A stretch of DNA of 64,000 bases from Sporosarcina sp. ACRSM (GCF_022346545.1 NZ_JAKRNU010000008.1:62001-126000); one strand, 5' to 3'; numbered from the stretch's first letter, positions 26,087-35,280 are shown. Numbers and translations are program-made. Notes: generated from the letters alone by a model not told the origin.

Positions 26087-26848
26087 TTAAATTCCCCCAG
26101 ATACACTGATTGCATCTCCCGTAATAGATGCAGCAGAATCTGATGCAAGGAAAACCGCTGTACCCGCAATTTCCGATGGATCAATAAACCGCTTCATTGG
26201 CTGCTTCCCTAATAAATGTTTTTGAATCGCCTCTTCCTCTGAAATTCCGTCTTCTTCCGCCAGTTTACCGATCTGTTTTTCAATCAATTCGGTTTTGACA
26301 GGTCCCGGCATGATCGTATTCACCGTGATCCCTTCCGTTGCTGTTTCAAGTGCAATAGTTCGCGTAAAGCCCACGACTCCATGCTTGGCAGATACGTATG
26401 CTGATTTATACGGTGAGGCCATTTTTCCGTGCGCAGAAGAAACATTAATAATGCGACCATACTGCTGATTTTTCATATAAGGCAATGTATATTTTGTCAT
26501 TAAAAAAGTGCCCGTCAACATGACATCAATTAGTAAACACCATCGGTCAGTTGGAAAATCTTCCACTTTATCAATATGCTGAAGTCCCGCATTATTCACT
26601 AGAACATGCACTGTACCTCTTTCAGAAATAACCTTATTCGTGAATTCACGAACACTTTCCTCATCCGCTACATCAAGTTGATATCCCACTGCACGTGGAC
26701 CAAGCCGACGTGCAGCTTCGTTTGCTTCCACTCCATCAATATCCGCTATGATGACAAAATCTCCATTTTGGATAAACCCGTTTGCGATTGCAAAACCAAT
26801 TCCACGTGCAGCTCCAGTTACGATAACCGTCCGATCTGTTTGTTTCAT
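26087..26848 (-). CDS. Short-chain dehydrogenase, 3-hydroxybutyrate dehydrogenase-like
   Basis: A 253-residue classical SDR. It has TGAARGIG, NNAGLQHIDKVEDFP, SSAHGKMASPYKSAYVSAKHG (Ser-Tyr-Lys) and GQPMKRF-type residues followed by ASITGDAISVSGG. The LQH and SPYKSAYVSAKHG blocks are hallmarks of D-3-hydroxybutyrate dehydrogenases. The ATG at 26848 has AAAGGA at a 9-nt distance; an ATG 9 nt earlier is too close to it. It lies just behind an ACS-family transporter gene, so uptake and oxidation of a hydroxy acid may be linked. A related hydroxy acid is possible as substrate. Confidence 0.83.
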   Translation of the reverse strand: MKQTDRTVIVTGAARGIGFAIANGFIQNGDFVIIADIDGVEANEAARRLGPRAVGYQLDVADEESVREFTNKVISERGTVHVLVNNAGLQHIDKVEDFPTDRWCLLIDVMLTGTFLMTKYTLPYMKNQQYGRIINVSSAHGKMASPYKSAYVSAKHGVVGFTRTIALETATEGITVNTIMPGPVKTELIEKQIGKLAEEDGISEEEAIQKHLLGKQPMKRFIDPSEIAGTAVFLASDSAASITGDAISVSGGI

Positions 26849-26863
26849 ATGATTCATTCCTTT

Positions 26864-28186
26864 CTACTTTTTGAAGGCGCTTACAGTTTGCTGTTGACTT
26901 GCTTCCACCGCACTCCGCTCCGGCTCTCTATTCTTCATCGTCAACAGAACGAGAAAAGCTGTAAACAAGAGAGCCCCTACAAAAAACATTCCGGTTGAAA
27001 AAGTGAAGTAACCGAATACCATCGGCCCAAAAAATCCACCTAGGCTTGCTAGGGAATTGACCGTCGCAATACCGACAGGTGCCGTCGAATCCGTAAAAAA
27101 TGTCGTCACATAAGACATGAACACACCTGAGAAACTATATAAACCTATCGCTGCGAACGCGATGCACGCAATGGTCATATATGCACTAGAAGTAAACCCG
27201 CAACCGATAAAACCGATGGCTGCAATCACAAAACTGATCATCAGATGGCCTCGGCGCTCATTCGTTTTGTCAGAATGCCATGCCCATAAAATCATCGATG
27301 GAATCGCGATGATCGAAGGGATGGTCGATAGCCACCCAATGGATGTCAGCGAAAGCGTCTCGGATACGGATTTGATAATAGATGGCAGCCAGAAAGCCAA
27401 ACCATAAACAGCGCCGAAATTTAAAAAGTAAATGAATGAGAGTTTCCAAATATTTGAGTCCTTGAACATCTCTTTTTTCGACGTTTTGGTCGTCTGTTTT
27501 TTCTGTTGCTGTTCCTTTGTCAATTCAGTCTCTAACCAGTTCTTCTCCTCATCCGTTAACCACTTAGCCTTACGAGGACGATCAGTCAAGTAAAACAATG
27601 TCACAATTCCGAGTAGAACCGCTGGCAATCCTTCGAGAACGAACATCCATCTCCAGCCAGTCCAACCGAGCCATTCAACATTTGTCATGATCCATGTCGA
27701 CAAAGGTCCACCAATCATGCCTCCAATCGGCATTGCAATGATGATGAAAGCAGCTGCCCGTCCTCTTTCCTGAACACGGAACCAATAAGTAAGATATAGA
27801 ATAATCCCGGGGAAAAAGCCCGCTTCCGCGACTCCGAGTAGAAATCGTAAAATATAGAGATGCATCGGCGTTTGCGCCCAGGCAGTAAGAGACGAAATGA
27901 TACCCCATGTCACCATAATGCGGGCAATCCAAATCTTTGCTCCTACTTTATGCATGATCATATTGCTCGGTACTTCGAACAGAAAATAGCCGATAAAGAA
28001 AATTCCTGATAGCAGTCCGAACACTTCTGCAGTTAAAGCGAGATCAGCATTCATCTGCAATGCCGCATAGCCGAGGTTGACCCTGTCCAAATAAGCGATA
28101 ATGTATAATAGAAGGGCAAATGGCAAAATTCTTCTCATCGTTTTTCTGATCACCCGTTTTTCTAACGTTTCTGTAGCATTATTCAT
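26864..28186 (-). CDS. MFS transporter, anion:cation symporter (ACS) family
   Basis: A 440-residue protein with 12 predicted helices. The N-terminal YLDRVNLGYAALQMN and the loop VGAKIWIARI are typical of ACS-family MFS carriers such as those for tartrate, phthalate, hydroxyphenylacetate and hexuronates. It would import an organic anion with protons. The ATG has AAAGGAGGA upstream. A cre-like site and a hairpin precede it. It is probably transcribed with the SDR gene 15 nt downstream. Confidence 0.88.
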   Translation of the reverse strand: MNNATETLEKRVIRKTMRRILPFALLLYIIAYLDRVNLGYAALQMNADLALTAEVFGLLSGIFFIGYFLFEVPSNMIMHKVGAKIWIARIMVTWGIISSLTAWAQTPMHLYILRFLLGVAEAGFFPGIILYLTYWFRVQERGRAAAFIIIAMPIGGMIGGPLSTWIMTNVEWLGWTGWRWMFVLEGLPAVLLGIVTLFYLTDRPRKAKWLTDEEKNWLETELTKEQQQKKQTTKTSKKEMFKDSNIWKLSFIYFLNFGAVYGLAFWLPSIIKSVSETLSLTSIGWLSTIPSIIAIPSMILWAWHSDKTNERRGHLMISFVIAAIGFIGCGFTSSAYMTIACIAFAAIGLYSFSGVFMSYVTTFFTDSTAPVGIATVNSLASLGGFFGPMVFGYFTFSTGMFFVGALLFTAFLVLLTMKNREPERSAVEASQQQTVSAFKK

Positions 28187-28247
28187 AAGCTGTATCCTCC
28201 TTTGAATTCTTTTAGTGAACTTAATTCATACGATTGAATGTAATTGA

Positions 28248-28275
28248 ATCGGGTGAAAAATTTATTTCACCCGAT
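28248..28275. terminator. Hairpin between the phenylacetate-CoA ligase and MFS genes
   Basis: ATCGGGTGAAA / TTTCACCCGAT is a perfect 11-bp stem with a short AT loop. It lies about 80 nt after the CoA ligase stop and in the 5' leader of the MFS gene. It may end the ligase transcript or shape the leader. Confidence 0.5.
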
Positions 28276-28310
28276 CGAAATTTTTATGGCAGCTCGCTAT
28301 TAAATAGCAT

Positions 28311-28324
28311 TGTAAGCGTTTACG
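28311..28324. promoter_or_regulatory. cre-like site upstream of the MFS gene
   Basis: TGTAAGCGTTTACG matches the cre consensus at 13 of 14 positions, 125 nt upstream of the MFS start codon. CcpA control is inferred. Confidence 0.5.
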
Positions 28325-28355
28325 AAATAAAGCGTATTTTTCTCTACTTGTACAT

Positions 28356-29678
28356 TCATTCATACAATCGTTCAAAAAGGTTTGCTTTCATTTCAAATCT
28401 TGGCAATGTCCCTTCTGGCACAAGTTGTACGTTTGAGGTAAAAATCAATTTAGAACGTAATTCAGCTTCGATTTCATGCTTTAACTTTTGCAGTTGTTCC
28501 TCGTTTTTCGTTCCGCTATATTCCACCTTGATCGGTAAAGCTGTTTTAACAAGAGGCGGACGTTCTTCTAAAACAATACGAATTTCCCCCGTCGTCTTTG
28601 GGCTAAAACTGCTCACTACATCTTTGATTGCCGAAGGGAAGACATTAACGCCTTTTAAAATGAGCATGTCATCCGTCCGGCCGATACATTTCATACGGAA
28701 ACTTGTTCGACCGCAAGCACATGGCGTTGTATTTACCTGCACAAGATCCCTCGTTCTGAATCGAACGAGCGGCACACATTCCCGATCAATTGACGTATAG
28801 ACGAGCTCCCCTTCCATTTTGTCACCGAACGGTACGGGTTCACCTGTTTCTGGATCGATAATTTCACAGATAACCGTATCGGAACCGATAAAATGCATGC
28901 CGTTCCGCTCTTGACATTCACTGAATAGGACAGGCACCATGTCGGCATTCCCCATCGCTTCCATCACCTTGCATCCCCAGTCCGTTTCGATTTTACTTCT
29001 CACTTCTTTCAGACCGCCACCAGGTTCTCCTCCGACAGACATGATTTTAATGCCTAATTCCTTTGGCTCCATATTGTAATTCTTTCGGATATACTCTGCT
29101 AGATACCCAGCGTAGGAAGGTGTGCAAAAAAGGACATCTGCTTTCATATCTTGAATGCTTCGTACGACTCGATCCGAAGCACCTGTCCCGATCGGGATAA
29201 AAGTGGCACCTAGTTTTTCAATGGCATCTTTCATCGAACTGCCGACAAAGAATGAGAGCCCCATTGCAAATACAACGACACTATTCTTTGTAATGCCATG
29301 TGTTTCTAAAACGCGGACCATCATATCATTCCACATATCATAATCTTTCCGCGTAATCCCTACATAGGTCGGTCTTCCCGTCGTCCCGGAAGAAGAATGT
29401 ACCCGAATGATATCTTCCATTCCTACAGCCGCATGGTATCCGAGAGGCGGCTGAAGTCGTTGACTCTCTCTCAATTCATTTTTCTCCGTAAATGGCAATT
29501 TCCGAAGATCCTCATAGCTCCGGATATCGTCGACTGTAAAACCTGCATCTTGAAATTTCTTTTGGTAAAAAGCCGATTTTTCACCTACATACGCAAGTTG
29601 TTTTAGCAACTTTTCTTCCTGAACAAACTTTAATTGATCCATCGGAACATCATAAGTTTCCAATATTTTCTCTGTCAT
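28356..29678 (-). CDS. Phenylacetate-CoA ligase-like enzyme (PaaK family)
   Basis: A 440-residue adenylate-forming ligase of the PaaK type. It has SSSGTTGRPTYVGIT as the phosphate loop, SVGGEPGGG, the adenine region MEAMGNADM, and FRTRDLV. The C-terminal domain ends in the usual position, so it appears complete. The ATG at 29678 has GGAGG 9 nt upstream; another ATG 9 nt earlier touches that site. It would activate phenylacetate or a related aryl acid to its CoA ester. It is monocistronic, faces away from two IclR genes, and has an IclR-type site about 75-90 nt upstream. No paa ring-epoxidase genes are in the window, so phenylacetate itself is unproven. Confidence 0.85.
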   Translation of the reverse strand: MTEKILETYDVPMDQLKFVQEEKLLKQLAYVGEKSAFYQKKFQDAGFTVDDIRSYEDLRKLPFTEKNELRESQRLQPPLGYHAAVGMEDIIRVHSSSGTTGRPTYVGITRKDYDMWNDMMVRVLETHGITKNSVVVFAMGLSFFVGSSMKDAIEKLGATFIPIGTGASDRVVRSIQDMKADVLFCTPSYAGYLAEYIRKNYNMEPKELGIKIMSVGGEPGGGLKEVRSKIETDWGCKVMEAMGNADMVPVLFSECQERNGMHFIGSDTVICEIIDPETGEPVPFGDKMEGELVYTSIDRECVPLVRFRTRDLVQVNTTPCACGRTSFRMKCIGRTDDMLILKGVNVFPSAIKDVVSSFSPKTTGEIRIVLEERPPLVKTALPIKVEYSGTKNEEQLQKLKHEIEAELRSKLIFTSNVQLVPEGTLPRFEMKANLFERLYE

Positions 29679-29761
29679 TGACTTCATCCTCCATTACACA
29701 AAGTAGTTAATCTCTTCTGATAATTATGATAGTATAAGGTGGACATATATAAAAATACGCT

Positions 29762-29778
29762 ATTCTGCTATGTGGCAA
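29762..29778. promoter_or_regulatory. IclR-type operator, copy 1
   Basis: ATTCTGCTATGTGGCAA is an imperfect palindrome of the TTCNGCTAT-type recognised by many IclR proteins. It agrees with 35281-35297 at 15 of 17 positions. It lies upstream of the CoA ligase and next to two iclR-type genes. Confidence 0.55.
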
Positions 29779-29819
29779 AATAAAAAATTTTTTTATCTTC
29801 ATTCAGCAAATGTTTTTGT

Positions 29820-30020
29820 ACTGAAAGCGAAGCGTCAGCTACAAAGGTATCCCACCTATCTAAGTGGAACGATGAATGCAGACTTGTTTACTGTTCAGCG
29901 GGTATTCAAACGCCAGCTGAACGAAGATAAAGCCTCCGGCAGATGTCACAGATTTTGAAAGGAGTTAATTGAGCTTTGCTCAATTCAAAATCTGGACGCA
30001 ATTACGCCGAGGCGTAATTG
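29820..30020 (+). repeat. Modular hairpin repeat, copy B
   Basis: It begins CTGAAAGCGAAGCGTCAGCT (shared with copy D), holds a GTTCAG/CTGAAC stem, then GCCTCCGGC-GATGTCACAG, a CAGATTTTG/CAAAATCTG stem enclosing a GAGC/GCTC hairpin, and ends in the palindrome CAATTACGCC-GA-GGCGTAATTG. From GCCTCCGGC to the end it matches the complement of copy C apart from an insertion there. Confidence 0.7.
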
Positions 30021-30037
30021 AAAGGGGAGATCGTTTA

Positions 30038-30808
30038 GTGGATAAATATTTGATCACTACCGTGCAAAATGCCATTACGATACTGCGGCTTTTTACAAAA
30101 GAACAGCCTGAATGGAATTTATCGGACATTTCAAGAGCCATCGATTTAAGTACAAGCAGTACAAATCGGTTACTTACTACTCTTGTGGAACATGGCTATT
30201 TACAAAAGAATAAAAAAACAAAACGCTATTCATTAGGTTTTTCGATATTGACACTTTCCGGCATCATTAAAACAACGATGATCATTCATCGGGAAGCGAG
30301 ACCAGTAATGGAAAACCTTGTCCAGCAACTTGGACATTCCGTTCATTTGGGCATTTTGGAAGGGATCGATATCGTCTATCTTGAAAAGCTGGAAACGCCT
30401 CACCCGGTTCGTCTCAATTCGCATATCGGCAAGAAAAATCCGGCCTATTGTACAGGCTGTGGCAAAATCATACTAGCTTTTCAACAAAAAGACGCTTTCA
30501 AATCGACGCTCGCACAAATTGAAGCGATTGGCTTTCAATCATTCGGGAAAAACACAGTTAAAAATTCCGATGAACTATCAGTGCATCTTGACAAAATTAG
30601 AAGGCAAGGTTATTCCGTTTGTGTCAACGAATTTCATCAAGGAGTAAGCATCGGCGCTCCGATTTATGACTACTCGGGGCAAGTTGTAGCCGCAGTGAGC
30701 GTAACCGGTTGGGAGAGCCAAATCCATGTACAGGACATTCCTTATCTTACCGGTCATGTTGTCGAAGCAAGTAAAAAAATTTCAAATAGGCTCGGCCATT
30801 ATTTTTGA
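30038..30808 (+). CDS. IclR-family transcriptional regulator 1
   Basis: A 256-residue IclR protein. The N-terminal winged helix (WNLSDISRAIDLSTSSTNRLLTTL) is followed by the effector domain with GHSVHLGILEG and a CTGCGKIILAF motif. The start is taken as GTG at 30038, with AAAGGGGAG 8 nt upstream; the frame is open for 23 more codons, but those lie in repeat copy B. Divergent from the CoA ligase, it probably controls that gene through the site at 29762. A close paralogue follows 15 nt downstream. Confidence 0.88.
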   Translation: MDKYLITTVQNAITILRLFTKEQPEWNLSDISRAIDLSTSSTNRLLTTLVEHGYLQKNKKTKRYSLGFSILTLSGIIKTTMIIHREARPVMENLVQQLGHSVHLGILEGIDIVYLEKLETPHPVRLNSHIGKKNPAYCTGCGKIILAFQQKDAFKSTLAQIEAIGFQSFGKNTVKNSDELSVHLDKIRRQGYSVCVNEFHQGVSIGAPIYDYSGQVVAAVSVTGWESQIHVQDIPYLTGHVVEASKKISNRLGHYF

Positions 30809-30823
30809 ATAGAGGGAGATTGG

Positions 30824-31555
30824 ATGGCAAACGACAAAAAATACTCTTCATTAGACAATGCCCTGCGGATTCTGAATCTCTATTCCGCAGAGCAAGAAGA
30901 ATTTGGCGTGCACGAAGCAGCTGAACAAATCGGTGTCGCGCCAAGTACCGCCCATAGACTGCTCAATACATTGAGACATGAAGGCTTTCTTGTGAAGGAT
31001 GCTAACCAATACCGGCTTGGGGTTTCTATCCTTGCCTTAGGAGCAGTCCTGCAATCGTCTACACCGCTAATCCACGCATCACATGAAATTCTGAAAGAGC
31101 TTTCCATCCATACAAATGAAACAGCTCAGCTTGGCATTCGACAAAACGGACATGTGCTTTACATCAATGGTGCCAATTCTCCAGACCCGATCGGCTATCA
31201 TGCATATGAAGGTCAAAAATTCCCATTACATACGACCAGTGCTGGAAAAATTCTTTTGGCGCAAGAAAACCCAGAAGCAATCCAACATTATTTTCAGTCT
31301 ATCGATGAGCAAGGAACCTACGACAATATCGACTATATACTCGAAGAAATTCGTACAAAAAAATATGCGATCACAAACAACGAACCTTATTCTGGCGTTA
31401 CTTCCGTGTCAAGTGCAGTCAAGACAAGAAGCGGAAAAACGATTGCAGCCATCGAGGTGATTGGACCTTCACAACGATTCAGTAGAAAGAAGTTGCCTCA
31501 ATTTATCAAACTGATTAATGAAGCAACAGAACAACTCTCTCAAAAAGTTAAATAA
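30824..31555 (+). CDS. IclR-family transcriptional regulator 2
   Basis: A 243-residue IclR protein with helix-turn-helix FGVHEAAEQIGVAPSTAHRLL, effector domain motif AQLGIRQNG, and TTSAGKILLA. The ATG has AGGGAG upstream, and the gene is co-transcribed with regulator 1. Two tandem IclR proteins suggest control by two effectors or a hetero-oligomer. Its end is convergent with the biotin carboxylase gene 51 nt away, and no terminator was seen there. Confidence 0.88.
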   Translation: MANDKKYSSLDNALRILNLYSAEQEEFGVHEAAEQIGVAPSTAHRLLNTLRHEGFLVKDANQYRLGVSILALGAVLQSSTPLIHASHEILKELSIHTNETAQLGIRQNGHVLYINGANSPDPIGYHAYEGQKFPLHTTSAGKILLAQENPEAIQHYFQSIDEQGTYDNIDYILEEIRTKKYAITNNEPYSGVTSVSSAVKTRSGKTIAAIEVIGPSQRFSRKKLPQFIKLINEATEQLSQKVK

Positions 31556-31606
31556 TATCAAAATCACATCTTCAAAAGTCCTTTTGAATAATCTATATTG
31601 CACTAG

Positions 31607-32950
31607 TCAAACCAATACTTTTTCCAATAGACGCGTATTGACATTGCCACTAACGAAATCCTTATCATGCAACACTTGCTTTAAAAATGGAATCGTCGTC
31701 TGAATACCTTCAACGGAAAATTCGTCCAAAGCAACTAACATCCGTTGAATGGCATGCGCACGATCATTGCCATGGACAATCACTTTCGCAATCATCGAGT
31801 CATAATACACAGGGACAGTGTACCCTTGGTAGCAATGCGTATCCACTCGAACGCCAGGTCCTTGTGGCATTTCCCATCTAGTAATCATTCCGGGAGTCGG
31901 ACGGAACCCTTCTTCCGGCGCTTCGGCATTAATCCGGCATTCAATCGAGTGTCCGGAAAAAGCGATAGCCGATTGGGCCAACCGTAACGCTTCTCCTTCC
32001 GCCACATGGATTTGTTCTTGAATTAAGTCAATGCCTGTTACAGCTTCCGTTACAGGATGTTCGACTTGAATCCTCGTATTCATTTCAAGAAAATAAAAAG
32101 TGGCTTCATCTTGATCAACGATAAATTCAACGGTTCCAGCATTTTCATACGCAATGTTTTTGGCTAATGTTACTGCTGCATTGCGAATCTCTTGACGCAG
32201 CTCTTCTGAAATAAGGGGCGCCATAGCTTCTTCTATCAATTTTTGATGACGACGTTGCGTCGAACAATCCCGTTCCCCTAGATGAAGAACGTTACCGAAT
32301 TTATCGCCCAGTATTTGCACCTCAATATGACGAGCGTTCGCAATATACTTTTCCACATACATCGTCCCGTCGCCAAATGCAGCATTGGCTTCAGCAGAGG
32401 CAGATTCAAAAACAGTTTTCACTTGGTCTTTACTTGTAACGATTTTCATACCACGACCGCCACCACCAGCCGCTGCTTTTAACATGATCGGCAATCCGAT
32501 CTTTTCAATCGTCTGGATTACTTCCTCCACTGAGGACACTTTTTCCGATCCCGGAAGCACTGGCACTCCGCACTCTTCCGCAATGGCTCGGGCAACCAAC
32601 TTATTCCCCATCTTGGCGATATGGTCCGCTTGTGGCCCCACATAAATCAGACCATTCTCGTTACAAGCCTGTGCCAATTCCGGTACCTCTGCAAGGAATC
32701 CGTATCCAGGATGAACAGCATCCGCTCCGACTGATAGAGCTGCAGTTATGATAATAGGTATATTCAAATAGCTTTGGGCTGCATTGGCAGGGCCGATACA
32801 AACTGTTTTATCTGCTAATCTTGCTGGCAAACTCTGTTGGTCGGCTTCTGAAACAGCAAGAACGGTTTCTATCCCCAACACTTTACACGTTCGAATAATT
32901 CGAACAGCAATTTCTCCTCTATTAATAATGAAAATACGTGAAATCTTCAT
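31607..32950 (-). CDS. Biotin carboxylase subunit (AccC-like)
   Basis: A 447-residue ATP-grasp enzyme that carboxylates biotin. It has INRGEIAVRIIRTC at the N-terminus, the glycine-rich loop AAAGGGGRGMK, the bicarbonate/ATP site EMNTRIQVEHPVTE and RINAE in ECRINAEAPEE. The ATG at 32950 is supported by GAGGAGC at a 6-nt distance; the open frame 17 codons upstream has no such site. It is the third gene of an operon with a biotin carrier and an unusual carboxyltransferase. It is not placed with accD/accA, so a role in a dedicated carboxylase is inferred. Confidence 0.9.
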   Translation of the reverse strand: MKISRIFIINRGEIAVRIIRTCKVLGIETVLAVSEADQQSLPARLADKTVCIGPANAAQSYLNIPIIITAALSVGADAVHPGYGFLAEVPELAQACNENGLIYVGPQADHIAKMGNKLVARAIAEECGVPVLPGSEKVSSVEEVIQTIEKIGLPIMLKAAAGGGGRGMKIVTSKDQVKTVFESASAEANAAFGDGTMYVEKYIANARHIEVQILGDKFGNVLHLGERDCSTQRRHQKLIEEAMAPLISEELRQEIRNAAVTLAKNIAYENAGTVEFIVDQDEATFYFLEMNTRIQVEHPVTEAVTGIDLIQEQIHVAEGEALRLAQSAIAFSGHSIECRINAEAPEEGFRPTPGMITRWEMPQGPGVRVDTHCYQGYTVPVYYDSMIAKVIVHGNDRAHAIQRMLVALDEFSVEGIQTTIPFLKQVLHDKDFVSGNVNTRLLEKVLV

Positions 32951-33003
32951 GCTAAATGCTCCTCTCCGAAGATAATTCACCGACAAACTAACAGCCTTCA
33001 AAA

Positions 33004-33561
33004 TTATTTTACCTTGACGGAGAAAAGAGGTTGTCCATATTCAACAAGCTGCGCATCCTCAACATGAATCGCGGTAATCACTCCGGAGACACCTGCCGAG
33101 ATGGCACTGTATACTTTCATAATTTCAATCAGACCGATTGTCGTATCTTCATCAACCTGCTCACCAACTTGTACATATGGGGCTGCACCGGGTTCAGATT
33201 GCGCATAAAATAGACCGGCTGTAGTCGCTTTGATAATTTCAATCCCTTCCTGTTCTAGAGCGATTTCTTTAACAGGAGGCGCTTGAACGGTAGCTACCGC
33301 TTCAGCTTGTTGCGTGATAGCGACAGTCGTTTCATGATGCTGGGTATTTTGTGCAGATTCTTCTGAATGCCCCACGTTCAACTCAACATTTCCATTACCG
33401 GCTACAAATGGTTCTGAATAACCATTTTTGCCGATAATGATTTTATGCTCTCCGTTTTCCATTTTTAAATAGTTAAAAGAAGATTCCTCCAATTTTTGAA
33501 TCAGTTTCATCAATGTTTCTACATCATTTGCATTCAATATATTCAATACACTTTTACTCAT
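33004..33561 (-). CDS. Biotin carboxyl carrier protein (AccB-like)
   Basis: A 185-residue carrier. The C-terminal biotinyl domain has the attachment lysine in EIMKVYSA about 35 residues from the end, and a linker rich in Ala, Glu, Gln and Val precedes it. The ATG at 33561 has GGGAGG 8 nt upstream. It lies between the carboxyltransferase gene (20-nt gap) and the biotin carboxylase gene (53-nt gap). It shuttles carboxybiotin between the two active sites. Confidence 0.9.
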   Translation of the reverse strand: MSKSVLNILNANDVETLMKLIQKLEESSFNYLKMENGEHKIIIGKNGYSEPFVAGNGNVELNVGHSEESAQNTQHHETTVAITQQAEAVATVQAPPVKEIALEQEGIEIIKATTAGLFYAQSEPGAAPYVQVGEQVDEDTTIGLIEIMKVYSAISAGVSGVITAIHVEDAQLVEYGQPLFSVKVK

Positions 33562-33581
33562 CTTCCATTCCTCCCTGATTC

Positions 33582-35060
33582 TCAATTATTCGTTAATAAC
33601 AATGAACGATTATGGCCTTGTATTTGAATATGTTTAATATCCGGTTGTTTACTCAAATTATCCAACAGCTGTATTAAAGGCGCGGTCGCAGAAAAATACT
33701 TTCTAGGTGGTCCTGCTTGGCGCATCGCATCGATTTCTTGGGTTCCTTTCATAATATAGCGAAGCAGGAACTCTTCGTCTGAAAGAGTAGGGCCTCCAAA
33801 CTGCTCTCGTATTTTATGAAGGGGTGTACTTCCATCAGGCACTGTCGATAATTGTTGCGCACGCGGAAGAGATAATATTTTATCTTTTAAATTTTCATCC
33901 ATCCATGTATAGCCCGAATCCTCGCTAAAAGTCCCTTGCGCAAACTGGATCAACTCATCGATGACCACTTTATAACGTTCACCCGTTGCAACGTTAATCG
34001 CCGCTTGACTGACAACAAACTGGGAATATGGAGTGATCATTACCGGATAGCCTAACTCCTCCCGAACATGCACAGTTTCTTCCAATACTTCATCCAAACG
34101 ATTTTCAAGCTTTAATTCTTTCAGTTGATGTCTTAAGTTGGAAATGACGCCTCCAGGTATTTGGTAAACAAATTGAGAATGATCATAAGGTAGCGGTGCA
34201 CCAATCGGCATGTCATCCTGCTTCGCCATTTCCATCAGACGAGTCGAAGCCCTTTGAAGCCGCTCTATGTCAAGATTGGACGTATATCCAAGATATTTTG
34301 CATTTTGAACGGTACTAAAAATCGATGGTTGACCAGATCCATCCGCTAATGGTGGAATCGCCGTATGCAAAGTCCGAATCCCTAATTTTGCTGCTTCGAG
34401 ATAGACAAGCTCTGCTTGACCTGTCGTACAATGGGAATGCAATTCGATCGGGATTCCATTTGCATTTTCCAAAATAATAGGGATTAATGTACGGATGCGA
34501 TCAACTGTCAACAAGCCGCCCTGATCTTTCAAATAGATCACATCCGGTTTCATCTCCACCAATTCTTTCGTTTTTTGCGCAAAATATTCATCTGTATGCC
34601 GGGGAGATACGGCATAGGAAAGAGCGAGTGCAACTTCCAAGTTCTGTTCTCGTAAAAATGGTAAATACCAAGGATAGAGCCGATCGACATTGCCAAATAT
34701 ATTCGCCATGATTTGGACTCGATTCAATACCCCAGTTGCAACGATCCTTTCATAATAAAGCTTAACGACCGCTTCAGGAGCACCTACGATTTCGAATGGA
34801 AAAATGGCTGGCTCGCCCATAAAAGCCTTTGTTGTTTTTGGCATTTTTTTCGCGAGCATATTCACCATTTCCCACGGATCTTCTTTTAAATCGCGCACAA
34901 TTTTTTTGAAATTAATCGGCATGACCGGCACTTCCACCGCTTTAAAACCTGATTGATCAATATCTTCTGCAACCGCTTCCATCATGCCCGGTCGCATCCC
35001 TGCTGCCCACAGACTTTGAGAACCGTCCCGGAAAGTCGTGTCAAGAAACTGTAATTCCAT
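33582..35060 (-). CDS. Carboxyltransferase of the pyruvate carboxylase B / OadA (HMGL-like) type
   Basis: A 492-residue TIM-barrel carboxyltransferase. Visible are DTTFRDGSQSLWA at the N-terminus (the family's metal and substrate site), YLKDQGGLL with the lysine expected to be carbamylated, and IELHSHCTTG with the two metal-binding histidines. The usual WGGATFD block of OadA and pyruvate carboxylase is replaced (VEVPVMPINFKKIVRDL), so the substrate may differ. Pyruvate or another 2-oxo acid is expected. The ATG has GAGGGGGA upstream. It is first in the operon, with an IclR-type site and a weak cre-like site upstream. Unlike OadA it carries no biotin domain of its own. Confidence 0.82.
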   Translation of the reverse strand: MELQFLDTTFRDGSQSLWAAGMRPGMMEAVAEDIDQSGFKAVEVPVMPINFKKIVRDLKEDPWEMVNMLAKKMPKTTKAFMGEPAIFPFEIVGAPEAVVKLYYERIVATGVLNRVQIMANIFGNVDRLYPWYLPFLREQNLEVALALSYAVSPRHTDEYFAQKTKELVEMKPDVIYLKDQGGLLTVDRIRTLIPIILENANGIPIELHSHCTTGQAELVYLEAAKLGIRTLHTAIPPLADGSGQPSIFSTVQNAKYLGYTSNLDIERLQRASTRLMEMAKQDDMPIGAPLPYDHSQFVYQIPGGVISNLRHQLKELKLENRLDEVLEETVHVREELGYPVMITPYSQFVVSQAAINVATGERYKVVIDELIQFAQGTFSEDSGYTWMDENLKDKILSLPRAQQLSTVPDGSTPLHKIREQFGGPTLSDEEFLLRYIMKGTQEIDAMRQAGPPRKYFSATAPLIQLLDNLSKQPDIKHIQIQGHNRSLLLTNN

Positions 35061-35100
35061 GCTAATCCCCCTCGTATGCTAAAATTTTCCCACCCGCAAT

Positions 35101-35114
35101 ATAAAGCGCTTTCG
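35101..35114. promoter_or_regulatory. Weak cre-like site in the carboxylase leader
   Basis: ATAAAGCGCTTTCG (complement CGAAAGCGCTTTAT) matches the palindromic cre core but not its outer bases, about 40 nt before the start codon. Confidence 0.3.
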
Positions 35115-35280
35115 TTTCAATGAAAAACATCTGCATATCTTTTCTTCTCATAACTTGATTGAACAATATCACTCCTAAATATTTACTCTTAAAATGCTTG
35201 ACTTCAAATATATAGAACTGAATATTCCGTGTAGTACAAATATTACAATACCAATGTTTTTTTGAATAGAAAAACTCGAA

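Larger units (their letters stand above)
29688..30037. other. 350-bp divergent intergenic region, ligase / IclR
   Basis: It holds an IclR-type site at 29762-29778 and hairpin repeat copy B (29820-30020), which ends directly before the ribosome binding site of the IclR gene. No gene was recognised. The open frame that runs through the repeat into the IclR gene is judged non-coding upstream of 30038. Confidence 0.6.

Noticed and set aside
29969-30037. A 23-codon N-terminal extension of the first IclR gene
   Set aside because: It reads through the hairpin repeat and bypasses a good ribosome binding site in front of the GTG at 30038.
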